Shown here one piece after another: positions 51,021 through 59,382 of a stretch of DNA of 64,000 bases. A program made the translations under genes and the position numbers. Origin of the DNA: an uncultured Opitutaceae bacterium. GTDB lineage: Bacteria > Verrucomicrobiota > Verrucomicrobiia > Opitutales > Opitutaceae. Location: NCBI GenBank assembly GCA_937902925.1, contig CALFNN010000012.1, forward strand, positions 1-64,000, given 5' to 3'. The notes beneath the pieces are model-generated. The model was not told the origin of the DNA. It searched no databases and saw only the letters and a list, made by a program, of their open reading frames with translations. Numbering within the stretch: position 1 is the first letter of the stretch; each line of letters starts with the position of its first letter.

Positions 51021-52538
51021 TCAACTCAGCCCGAGTTCGTCGAGCGCGGCCCGGACTCCGCCAAGATTCGCCGGTTTCATCTCGGCGTAGTTGCGCGCGA
51101 AAATCACCCCGCGCGCTCCGCTGTTGAACGCCGCCATCACCGATTGCTTCACGCTCTCCGGCGTGTATTTCGCGCCGGCGCCGGGAATGTCGATGTCGAG
51201 ACCGGCGTAGACCGGCACCTTGGCCGGGCCGATGTCGTCGAGGGTTCGCTGCACCTCGCGCGCGATGTAGTCGGTTGAGAAGCCCGCCGCGCCGACCTTC
51301 TCGAAGGGCAGTTCCTTGTAGTCGAACATCGCGTAGAGCATCTGGAGAATCTCCGGCTGCGGGATGTCGCCGAAAATCGTCCGGCCGACGCTGTTCACGA
51401 AGCTCGTCATCCGCTCGCCGGCGGAGACGTTGTAGAGCACGGGTTTGATGAAGTCGGCGTTCTTCGCCATCCCGGTGAAATCGATCTCCGCCCGGTAGAA
51501 CGGGCTGAACGACGCGTTGTGCCAGACATGGAATCCCACCGGCGTGTCCGGGTTCACCGACTTCACGCGGTTGCGGAGGTCGGTCATGAACTGCGTCCGG
51601 CTGTTCACCCACAGCGATTCCCACTGCAGCAGTTCGGGATACGCCAGCAGCAACCGGAAGAACGAGACAAAATAGCCGTCGCGCGGGCGTTGGCGGGCGC
51701 GACCGTCCCGGATGAACCGCTCCAGTTTCGCGAAACCTTCCTTCGCGCGACCCGCATCGATGTTGAGTGCCGCGGCCTTCTTGAGGCAATGCTCGCAGAA
51801 ACACGTTCCCTTGGTCGGGTCCGAGCCGCCGCCGTGGTGCCACGCGCCCATCGCGCTCGTCATCCCGCCCTGGCGCTCCGACGACCACATGAACCCGTCG
51901 ACGCCGTAGGAACGGAGATAATCCTCGGCCAGCCCCTGCGTGAAGCCGCGGTAGAGCGGATTGTTGCTGCACGGCCCGCCCGGCTGCGCCGCCTGCTTCC
52001 GCCCGTGGGAATCGATCTCGTAAAGTTCCTGCCACGCCGGCACGACCGCCTCCTTGTCCGCCTCCTCGATCAGCGCGTAGGTTTTGAACCCGTGCTTGCG
52101 CGTCGCCTTCATCGTGCGCTCGAGGATGTCGACGTCCGCGAACTCCGGCGCGCGCATATCCTCGTAGGTGAAATGCGTGTCCTTGTAATACTGCATGTGC
52201 GGGATGGCGAAGTTCCCGCCGCGAAATCCCTGCTGCGCCATCGGCACCCAGCGCGCCACGTGGCCGTAGGCGAAGACGAAGAGGGTGTTGATCCCGCCGC
52301 GCTCCCGCAACGTCTCCAGCAACCGGTCGAGATCCTCCTTCGCCAGCGGCAACGCGCCGATCTGCATCCCGACGACCGGCGTGAATTTTTCGAGCGGTTT
52401 GGATGCGGCGGGTGCCGGCCCGGCCGCGGGCGCTGCGGCGCCGGCCGACGCCGGAGTGGAATCCTGTCCACGAGTCTGGCCAACGAACGCGGTCACGCCG
52501 GCGGCGGCGGTGGCCTTGAGCATTTCACGACGGGTCAT
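51021..52538 (-). CDS. Tat-exported TIM-barrel-like protein of unknown function
   Basis: A 505-residue protein with a twin-arginine signal (MTRREMLKATAAAGVTAFVG) and an Ala/Pro-rich linker to about residue 48. The domain from about 55 on looks like a glycoside-hydrolase-type barrel: VVGMQIGALPLAKEDLDRLL, INTLFVFAYGHVARWVP, YGVDGFMWSSERQGG near 215, CEHCLKKAAALNID near 245 with a CxxC pair, and PVYAGLDIDIPGAG near 435. I do not recognise a CAZy family. CFCEHC may bind a metal. It is divergent from the GH28 gene across 219 bases, so they may be co-regulated. Confidence 0.72.
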   Translation of the reverse strand: MTRREMLKATAAAGVTAFVGQTRGQDSTPASAGAAAPAAGPAPAASKPLEKFTPVVGMQIGALPLAKEDLDRLLETLRERGGINTLFVFAYGHVARWVPMAQQGFRGGNFAIPHMQYYKDTHFTYEDMRAPEFADVDILERTMKATRKHGFKTYALIEEADKEAVVPAWQELYEIDSHGRKQAAQPGGPCSNNPLYRGFTQGLAEDYLRSYGVDGFMWSSERQGGMTSAMGAWHHGGGSDPTKGTCFCEHCLKKAAALNIDAGRAKEGFAKLERFIRDGRARQRPRDGYFVSFFRLLLAYPELLQWESLWVNSRTQFMTDLRNRVKSVNPDTPVGFHVWHNASFSPFYRAEIDFTGMAKNADFIKPVLYNVSAGERMTSFVNSVGRTIFGDIPQPEILQMLYAMFDYKELPFEKVGAAGFSTDYIAREVQRTLDDIGPAKVPVYAGLDIDIPGAGAKYTPESVKQSVMAAFNSGARGVIFARNYAEMKPANLGGVRAALDELGLS

Positions 52539-52721
52539 GGGAAAAAGCGGTTCAGGTTTGGGGATTGCGGGGCTTGGCCGGCGAGACGCGGCGGAACCGG
52601 CGTCGTTTCGCGGATAAGTGAAACTGAGCCCGCGAAGAACCGGATTGGCTCACGCGGAAACGCCGGGAAGATGGACCCGCATTTTTCCCCGCATCCCCGT
52701 GTGCTGGGTTGCGTCTATCTG

Positions 52722-52733
52722 CGACACGTGTCG
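52722..52733. promoter_or_regulatory. perfect palindrome ahead of GH28, candidate operator
   Basis: CGACACGTGTCG is a perfect 12-base palindrome located 24 bases before the GH28 ATG and inside the divergent spacer shared with the Tat gene. It could be an operator of a dimeric regulator; no regulator gene is nearby. Confidence 0.4.
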
Positions 52734-52757
52734 TTTGTTCTCTCCCGTAACCTCATC

Positions 52758-54185
52758 ATGAAATCCCCCCTCCGCGCTTTAACGGCAGCACTTTGCCTCC
52801 CCTTCGTCGCCGGCCATGCCTTCGCCGCCGACGCCATGGCGCCGAAGGGCGACGAGATCGTCGCCGCGCTGCCCGTCATCCCCGACGCCAGGTTCAATCT
52901 CTCCGATTTCGGCGGCGTCGGTGATGGGAAGACGTTCAACACGGATGCGTTCAAGAATGCCATCGCCGCCATCGCCAAGGCGGGCGGCGGGCATCTCATC
53001 GTGGCGGCCGGCACCTACAAGACGCTGCCGTTCACGCTCACGAGCCACCTCGATCTGCATCTCGAACCCGGCGCCGTCATCAAGGCGCCGACCACGTTCA
53101 AGGATTACGGTCTTCCCGATCCGAACGATCCGTTGCCTGAGCCCGCGCCGGGAGAGGCTCCCGCGCGCGGCCGTGGTCGCGGTTTCGGCGGCCCGCGGCT
53201 CGCCTCGTTGATCTCCGGCTCCAACCTGACCGACGTCGCCATCACCGGCAGCGGCACGATCGACGGCTCGGGTAACGAATTCTGGATCTGGTCCGACAAG
53301 GCCGCGCGTTATTACCCGCCCGGCCGCCGGATCGTGGCGCGCCCGATGCTCATCGTCCTGAGCGGCATGCAGCGGCTGCATATCGACGGCGTCACGCTCA
53401 CGAACTCGCCGATGTTTCACCTCGTGCCCAGCGGCTCGGACATGCTGATCGAAAACGTCCGCGTCGTCGCGCCGAGCGACGCACCCAATACTGACGCGAT
53501 CGATCCCGCCGGCACGCGCATCGTGATCCGCAATTGCGAAATCGACACCGGCGATGACAACGTCGCCGTGCACGCCGGCTCGAAGGACGTCCTGATCGAG
53601 GATCTCATCTGCCTGCACGGCCACGGCATCTCGGTCGGCAGCGGCACGCGCGCCGGACTCGCCCACATGATCGTCCGCCGCTGCACGTTCGACGGCACCG
53701 ACAACGGCCTGCGCATCAAATCCTATCGCGGCAACGGCGGCGAAGTGCACGACATCTGGTATTCGGACATCACGATGAAGAACGTCCGCCGGCCCTTCGA
53801 CATCAACGCACTCTACCATGGCAACGACCCGACCGAGTGGGGCGATGTCGGCCCGCGCGAGGCGAAGCCCGGCGAGACGAACGGCATCCCGAACTTCCAC
53901 GACATCCACGTCTCGAATCTCACCATCACCCACTCCCCCGTGGCGGGCCGCATCCTCGGCGTGCCGGAGCAGATGGCGCGCGACATCACGTTCACCAACG
54001 TGAAAATCGACTCCATCCGCGGCTTCCTCGTGCAGGACGGCAAGAACGTCGTTTTCGAAAACGTTCAAATCACGCCGAAGGTCGGCGATCCCATCGTGCT
54101 CGACAATGGCAGCGTGTCTTGGAATGGCGAAGCCAAGTCCGGCAGCAGCGGCGGCTCGCCGATTCCGTTCTACAAGGGCGAGTAA
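52758..54185 (+). CDS. exported polygalacturonase-like glycoside hydrolase (GH28)
   Basis: A 475-residue beta-helix hydrolase that would cleave galacturonan or related pectic bonds. A signal peptide (about 1-23) is followed by FNLSDFGGVGDGKTFNTDAF, the GH28 entry motif. The catalytic blocks are NTDAIDPAGT near 244, DTGDDNVAVHAGS near 264, HGHGISVGSGTR near 288 and LRIKSYRGNGG near 320. The Asp residues in the NTD and GDD blocks are the catalytic set. An Arg/Gly-rich insert (APARGRGRGFGGPR, near 138) is unusual for the family. The gene is divergent from the Tat gene and precedes the CE15 gene by 138 bases, which suggests a pectin- or glucuronoxylan-degradation unit. Confidence 0.93.
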   Translation: MKSPLRALTAALCLPFVAGHAFAADAMAPKGDEIVAALPVIPDARFNLSDFGGVGDGKTFNTDAFKNAIAAIAKAGGGHLIVAAGTYKTLPFTLTSHLDLHLEPGAVIKAPTTFKDYGLPDPNDPLPEPAPGEAPARGRGRGFGGPRLASLISGSNLTDVAITGSGTIDGSGNEFWIWSDKAARYYPPGRRIVARPMLIVLSGMQRLHIDGVTLTNSPMFHLVPSGSDMLIENVRVVAPSDAPNTDAIDPAGTRIVIRNCEIDTGDDNVAVHAGSKDVLIEDLICLHGHGISVGSGTRAGLAHMIVRRCTFDGTDNGLRIKSYRGNGGEVHDIWYSDITMKNVRRPFDINALYHGNDPTEWGDVGPREAKPGETNGIPNFHDIHVSNLTITHSPVAGRILGVPEQMARDITFTNVKIDSIRGFLVQDGKNVVFENVQITPKVGDPIVLDNGSVSWNGEAKSGSSGGSPIPFYKGE

Positions 54186-54323
54186 TTTCGCCGCACCGCA
54201 GCCTGCCTGCCCCAAGTCTTCCGGTCCTCGCCTCTCCGCCTCCCTCTTTCTCGCGTCCGACGCGCGCCCGCCGTGGCCCCGACCGCGGCGGTGTTCCTGC
54301 ATCATCAGCTCTACCCCACCGTC

Positions 54324-56732
54324 ATGAAAACGAATCAAACTCCCCTGCGATTCCGTGTCCTCGCTGTCCTGCTTTTTCTCTCCTTCGCCCGCCTCCTGCC
54401 GGCCATGACCGAGCAGGAGCGTCGCGACTATCTCGCGTGGATGCTCAAGTCGCTGCCCAACACCCCGTCGTTCAATGAATGGGTGAATAAAACGGGCGAA
54501 CTGCCGCCGGACTTCGACGCCTTCCCCCGCAACAACTACCTTCCCGAGCCGCTGCAATTTCTCAACGGCAAGCCGGTAAAGTCCATGGCGGACTGGAATG
54601 CCCGCCGCGCCGAGATCAAGCAGCTCTTCGAGAAATACGACATCGGTCGCTTTCCGCCGAAGCCGAAGCTCGACAAGGTCACCGTGGTCGAGGAGACGCC
54701 CGGCAGCGGCTACTTCACTCGCGTCGTCCGGCTCGAATACGGCCCCGACGACAAGGCCTCCACGCAGGTCACGGTCACCGTCCCGAACGGCAACGGGCCG
54801 TTTCCCGTCCTGATCGGTGGCACGCCTTCGTCGCTCCTTCGCCGCGGCTACATCGCGTGCAGCTACACCGGCACGGTCGATGCGCCGGGAAATATCGGGC
54901 AGCTCTACCCCGACTACGATTTCGCCTCGATGGCCCAGACGGCGCTCACCGTTCAGATGGTGGTCGATTATCTGTTCACCATGCCGCAGGTCGACAAGGC
55001 GCACATCGCCGTCACCGGCTACTCGCGCGGCGGCAAGATGGCGACCATCGCGGCCGCGTGGGACGACCGCATCGCCGCCGTCATCGCCGGCAGCACTGGC
55101 GTGGGCGGCGTGGTGCCGTGGCGTCTCTCGGGCGAATACGGCATGGGCGAGGGCGTCGAGACGACCACCCGCAGTTTTCCGATCTGGTTCACGCCGCGCC
55201 TGCGTTTCTTTGCCGGTCACGAGGACCGCCTGCCCGTCGAGGCCAACCTGCTCGTCGCCCTCATCGCCCCGCGCGCCTGCCTGATCGAATACGGCCTGAA
55301 CGACCAGGTTTCCAACACGTGGGGCGACGAGCAAACCTACTACTCCGCCCTCAAGGCCTACGAGTTCGTGAAGCAACCGGACCGCGTCGGTCTGCTGCGC
55401 GTCCCCGGCTTTCACGGCGCCAACGACGTCGAGGCCACGCTCGACTGGCTCGACATCCAGTTCGGGCGTTCCACGGCGAAGTGGGACAACCACCTGCTTT
55501 TCACCTGGAACTACGACCAGTGGAAAAAGATCACCGGCGAAAAGGTCGACCTTGGGAAATTCCCCGCGCGCGCCACGAACGACCTGCTCGCCTCGAAATC
55601 CGGTCCCATCACCACGACGGTTGGCTGGGAAAAAGCCGCCGACGGCATCCGCGCCGCCGCCAACTGGATGCTCGGCGACGAGCCGCTGCTGCTTCCTCCC
55701 GGTGCGGGTCGCGGTGGCCCGGGTCGCGGCCTCGCCGGTCCCGGCCGGGCCGGACCTCCCGGCGCCGCTCGCGGCGCCCGGGGCGGTCCGCGTGGTGGAG
55801 TGCCGGCCACCGGACCGAATCCCGGACAACTAAAACCCGATGTTCCGGCATGGGTCATTCAAAACGGCGGCGGTTCCTACGGTTGGATCGAGCCCGCGAA
55901 AAGCATGGCCGCGATGCGCAAGATCAATTTCGGCTACAACGTGAGCGGTGACCTCTACTATCCGAAGGACACGCCGCCGAACACCAAGATTCCCGCGGTC
56001 ATCTGGCTCCACGGCTACAGCTATCCGCTCGGCTACATGTGGGTCTATCGCTCCGACATGCATCCGATCCTCGCCCTGGTCCAGGCCGGCTACGCCGTGC
56101 TCGCCTTCGATCAATCGGGCTTCGGCAGCCGCATGGAGGAAGCGGCGCCGTTCTACCACCGCCACCCCCACTGGTCGACGATGGGCCGGATGGTGGAGGA
56201 CGCCCGCGCCGCCGTGACCGCGCTTGCCGCCGACAGTCTGGTCGATCCGGAACGGATTTCCATCTTCGGTTACACCATCGGTGGCACGGTCGGGCTTTAC
56301 ACGGCCGCGCTCGACCCCCGCGTGAAGGCGGTGGTCTCCGTTTCGGGTTTCACGCCGATGCGCACCGACACCGGCGACCGCGGCACCGGCGGCCTCGCCC
56401 GCTACAGCGAGGTGCGCGGCCTGATGCCGCGCCTGGGCGCCTTCATTGGCCACGAGGCCCAGATTCCCTGCGACTTCAACGAACTCATCGCCACGATTGC
56501 GCCGCGCTCCGTGCTCGTCGTGGAGCCGACCATGGACCGCACCTCGACGCCCGCCGACGTCCACGCCGCCGTGATGCAGGCGAAGAAGGTCTATGAACTC
56601 TACAACGCGGGCGACAAACTCGCGCTCTATGAGCCCGCCGATTATACCCGTCTCACGAACGCGACCGAGAATTGGGCCGTGAACTGGATGAACGCCTCGC
56701 AGAAGCCCAGCCCCGTTCCGGCGAACCCGTGA
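54324..56732 (+). CDS. two-domain protein: CE15 glucuronoyl esterase plus degenerate alpha/beta hydrolase
   Basis: An 802-residue exported protein with a signal peptide (about 1-27). Domain 1 (about 45-440) is CE15, which cleaves ester bonds between lignin and glucuronoxylan: PEPLQFLNGKPVKSMADWNA at the start, nucleophile Ser234 in TGYSRGGKMATIAAAW and catalytic His364 in VPGFHGANDVEATLDW. A Gly/Pro/Arg-rich linker (about 456-490) leads to domain 2 (about 500-802), a dienelactone-hydrolase-like fold. There the nucleophile position is Thr651 (GYTIGGTVG) and the usual C-terminal His is missing (EPADYTRLTNA), while the Asp is present (TMDRTST). So domain 2 is probably not a serine esterase. Neighbour GH28 supports plant cell wall degradation. 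Confidence 0.88.
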   Translation: MKTNQTPLRFRVLAVLLFLSFARLLPAMTEQERRDYLAWMLKSLPNTPSFNEWVNKTGELPPDFDAFPRNNYLPEPLQFLNGKPVKSMADWNARRAEIKQLFEKYDIGRFPPKPKLDKVTVVEETPGSGYFTRVVRLEYGPDDKASTQVTVTVPNGNGPFPVLIGGTPSSLLRRGYIACSYTGTVDAPGNIGQLYPDYDFASMAQTALTVQMVVDYLFTMPQVDKAHIAVTGYSRGGKMATIAAAWDDRIAAVIAGSTGVGGVVPWRLSGEYGMGEGVETTTRSFPIWFTPRLRFFAGHEDRLPVEANLLVALIAPRACLIEYGLNDQVSNTWGDEQTYYSALKAYEFVKQPDRVGLLRVPGFHGANDVEATLDWLDIQFGRSTAKWDNHLLFTWNYDQWKKITGEKVDLGKFPARATNDLLASKSGPITTTVGWEKAADGIRAAANWMLGDEPLLLPPGAGRGGPGRGLAGPGRAGPPGAARGARGGPRGGVPATGPNPGQLKPDVPAWVIQNGGGSYGWIEPAKSMAAMRKINFGYNVSGDLYYPKDTPPNTKIPAVIWLHGYSYPLGYMWVYRSDMHPILALVQAGYAVLAFDQSGFGSRMEEAAPFYHRHPHWSTMGRMVEDARAAVTALAADSLVDPERISIFGYTIGGTVGLYTAALDPRVKAVVSVSGFTPMRTDTGDRGTGGLARYSEVRGLMPRLGAFIGHEAQIPCDFNELIATIAPRSVLVVEPTMDRTSTPADVHAAVMQAKKVYELYNAGDKLALYEPADYTRLTNATENWAVNWMNASQKPSPVPANP

Positions 56733-56822
56733 GCCACCGGTCACGCTCACGGTGACGTTGCCCGGAGCCCGCACCCGGCGGTCGTCGTTTCCGGCGCGAT
56801 CCTCCCGCGGGATCGCCCGGGA

Positions 56823-57476
56823 TCAGTTCGAGCGAAACCCCAGCGCCTCGAGCTCGCTGAGGTGAAATGGCGCGCTTGCCAGCACTTCCTGCATTCGCGT
56901 CAAGGCTTCCGGTAGCGTCGGCGCATCGAGTAGCGCCGCACCGTCGTCCGCGTCATGCACGTGCACGACCCACGAACCGGTGGCGTCGTCCGCGCCGATG
57001 TGAAAGACCGCGCCGTGCAGGTAGTTTCCCGGCAGTCCGGGATGCGGACCTGCCCCCGGCACGAGAAACAGCGTGTGCAATGGATCGTGCACGACCTCGG
57101 CGCCATGCTTCGCCCGATGATGCGCCGGCTTGCCGATCACCATGACCCGGCAGCTCTCGGCCCGCACCCGGCGATCCGCCGGCAGCGACTGCACATAGCG
57201 GCTGAAGATACTGGCATTCGACTCGAGCGCCTCGACCTCGATCTGCCCCGCCACGAAGGCATCGAGGTTGCCCGCGTAAAACGACGACAGCCGGCCGAGC
57301 GACCGCGCCGTCACATGCCCGTCCTTGTGATCGGCGTCGGCATAGGCCTGATGCGTCGCGTAGAGGCGCTTCAACGCGTCCTGGTAGGACGGCGTGTTCG
57401 GCACCGCCCCGATGGGGCTGTGCTCGATCATATCGAGGACCGTCTGGTCAAACTGCGCGTGGGGGTCTTGGGGCAT
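56823..57476 (-). CDS. conserved-looking cytoplasmic protein of unknown function
   Basis: A 217-residue protein I do not recognise. It has no signal peptide. The N-terminal half is helical ([20 protein letters not shown] with a His/Asp-rich turn), the C-terminal half is beta-rich with a His-rich patch ([18 protein letters not shown], near 135) and [18 protein letters not shown]. The many His and Asp residues there could form a metal site, but this is a guess. It is convergent with the CE15 gene and divergent from purA. The ATG at 57476 is used. Confidence 0.65.
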   Translation of the reverse strand: MPQDPHAQFDQTVLDMIEHSPIGAVPNTPSYQDALKRLYATHQAYADADHKDGHVTARSLGRLSSFYAGNLDAFVAGQIEVEALESNASIFSRYVQSLPADRRVRAESCRVMVIGKPAHHRAKHGAEVVHDPLHTLFLVPGAGPHPGLPGNYLHGAVFHIGADDATGSWVVHVHDADDGAALLDAPTLPEALTRMQEVLASAPFHLSELEALGFRSN

Positions 57477-57660
57477 CGACGTTCACGGATGGCAAATCCC
57501 CGGGTCCAACACGAGACCCAACTCATTACCTCACGAACCGCTGTCGCGCTCGTTCCGTGACATCCACTTCTTTTTGTTTGCCCTCGCCCCGGCGCTCGCG
57601 TTTTCACTTCCCGGCAACAGGGGTGCCCGCGGCTTCGGTTGCAGTGTCGTTTTCGCAACC

Positions 57661-59205
57661 ATGTCCCTCATCCCTTTTTCCAGCCAGCTCATCGCCGATG
57701 TCGGCATTTCCCTCGGTGACGAGGGCAAGGGCCGGCTCATCCCCGAGGTCGCCGACGAGCTTCGTGGCACCACGGCCGCCGTCTCCGTCGTCCTCAAGGT
57801 CAACGGCGGCGCCAACTCCGGTCACACCGCGGGCGGCATCAAGCTCAACCTCCTTCCCGCCGGCGTCGTCGTCCGCGATGCCGCGCACCTTTGCGTCGGC
57901 GCCGGCGTCGTCGCGGACCCGCGGAAAATCTGGTGGGAGACGAAACCGCTCGAGAAGAAAGGGCACGCGATCCTGTCCCGCTTGCTGATCGACGAGCGCA
58001 CCCTCGTCTCCGATCTCACCCACCGCCTGCTCGACCTCGCGTGGGAGGACTATCGGGTCAACGACCTGAAGGAGGAGCCGCGCGGGTCCACCGGCCGCGG
58101 CATCACGCCCGCCTACGTCGACGAGGTCGCGCAATGGCCGATCACCTTTTCCGATTTTCTCGCCGGACCGAATTTCTTCGCCCGGAAGCTCGCGGCCCGC
58201 GCCGGGCGCGCCTGCCGCACGATCGCGCATGTCTGCCGGGTCAGCGAGACGGCGTGGCATTCGTTCTTCGACACGCTCACCGCCGCCGAGCAGCGCGCCA
58301 ACGCGGAGGCGATCGAGCTCGGGGTGTTCGACAAATCCGAGTTCGATTTCACCCGCTTTCGCGGCCGCGAACCCTTCCGGCTCAACCTCGACGCGCTCAC
58401 CGCGGCCTATTGGTCCGCCGGCACCGCGCTTGCGAACAACATCGGTGAAGTCCGCGAACTCATCCTCCGCGAGCTGCACGCCGGCCGCACGATCATCGGC
58501 GAATTCGGCCAGGCCTACTGGCTCGACAAGCGCCACGGCTTCTCGCCCAACGTCACCGCCTCGCACACGTTCACGCCGGAGTTTTTCGAAAGCGCCGGGA
58601 TTCCCGTCCAGCGCATCCACACCTTCGGCGTCGCCAAGGCCTATGACACCAAGGTCGGCACGCACACCTTCATCACGCAGATGGACGACGCCCATCCGCT
58701 CGCCGTGAAACTCAAGAAGATCGAGTTCGGCGCCACGACTGGCCGCCAGCGGATGGTCGGCTGGTTCGATGCCGTGGAAAAAGGCGACGCGCTCCGCTAT
58801 GGCGGCTTTCAGGACCTGATGCTGAACAAGTCCGACGCCCTCACCCACTCGGGGGAATGGCGCGGCGAGTTGCTCATCTGCACCGCCTACGAGGACGCCG
58901 GCGGCAAACGCTTCGTTCACGTGCCGCGCAACGAGGCCGTGCGCCAGACGCTTCGCCCGGTCTATTCGCGCCACGCCGGCTGGTCCGAGGACATATCCGC
59001 GGTCCGCCACTTCTCCGCCCTGCCGCGCAATGCGCAGCGCTATGTCGCCGCGATGATGAAGGGCATTCTCGACGTCGCCTACGCCGGACACCCCTGGCCG
59101 GCTTCAGACAAGCTTCCCAATCTCCGTTATCTCGGCGTCGGCCCCGAGCCGGCGCAAATCATCAAGGACGTCCCCGAAACTTCGGAGCTAATCCGGCTGA
59201 TCTGA
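57661..59205 (+). CDS. purA: divergent adenylosuccinate synthetase
   Basis: A 514-residue enzyme of the PurA fold, expected to make adenylosuccinate from IMP, aspartate and GTP. The P-loop is [13 protein letters not shown] with catalytic Asp20 and Lys23; [13 protein letters not shown] near 43 is the IMP loop, [15 protein letters not shown] near 143 and [13 protein letters not shown] near 363 are further IMP/GTP elements, and [10 protein letters not shown] near 390 is the guanine-binding NKxD. It keeps D20, which PurZ-type enzymes of Z-genome phages change. It is about 80 residues longer than E. coli PurA, mainly in the central part (about 160-280). The usual QWGDEGKG has lost the Trp (SLGDEGKG), and NAGHT reads NSGHT. 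Confidence 0.85.
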   Translation: MSLIPFSSQLIADVGISLGDEGKGRLIPEVADELRGTTAAVSVVLKVNGGANSGHTAGGIKLNLLPAGVVVRDAAHLCVGAGVVADPRKIWWETKPLEKKGHAILSRLLIDERTLVSDLTHRLLDLAWEDYRVNDLKEEPRGSTGRGITPAYVDEVAQWPITFSDFLAGPNFFARKLAARAGRACRTIAHVCRVSETAWHSFFDTLTAAEQRANAEAIELGVFDKSEFDFTRFRGREPFRLNLDALTAAYWSAGTALANNIGEVRELILRELHAGRTIIGEFGQAYWLDKRHGFSPNVTASHTFTPEFFESAGIPVQRIHTFGVAKAYDTKVGTHTFITQMDDAHPLAVKLKKIEFGATTGRQRMVGWFDAVEKGDALRYGGFQDLMLNKSDALTHSGEWRGELLICTAYEDAGGKRFVHVPRNEAVRQTLRPVYSRHAGWSEDISAVRHFSALPRNAQRYVAAMMKGILDVAYAGHPWPASDKLPNLRYLGVGPEPAQIIKDVPETSELIRLI

Positions 59206-59224
59206 CGGCTTGAAACGTCCGGGT

Positions 59225-59251
59225 GCATTTTCACGCAATACGTGAAAATGC
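59225..59251. repeat. 11-bp inverted repeat after purA
   Basis: GCATTTTCACG (59225-59235) and CGTGAAAATGC (59241-59251) flank a CAATA loop. It begins 20 bases after the purA stop and has no T-run, so an operator or mRNA hairpin is as likely as a terminator. The AT-rich arms stand out in this GC-rich region. Confidence 0.6.
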
Positions 59252-59382
59252 CGCCGTCGGCCCGGGGAGCAGGCGCGCGATCCGCTCAACTTCCTCGAAT
59301 CCAGTCCGCCCAGGATGCGTCCAGCCGTCGACAATTGCGTCTCATGCCTACCCCAGCCCTTCCTTCAGTCGTGCCGGCCCTC

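Noticed and set aside
52779-55829. 1016-residue minus-strand open frame
   Set aside because: Antisense to GH28 and CE15, both of which have catalytic motifs and normal starts.
57661-59205. PurZ (2-aminoadenylosuccinate synthetase) for the purA-like gene
   Set aside because: The catalytic Asp of GDEGKG and the NKxD motif are kept, and no phage genes are nearby.
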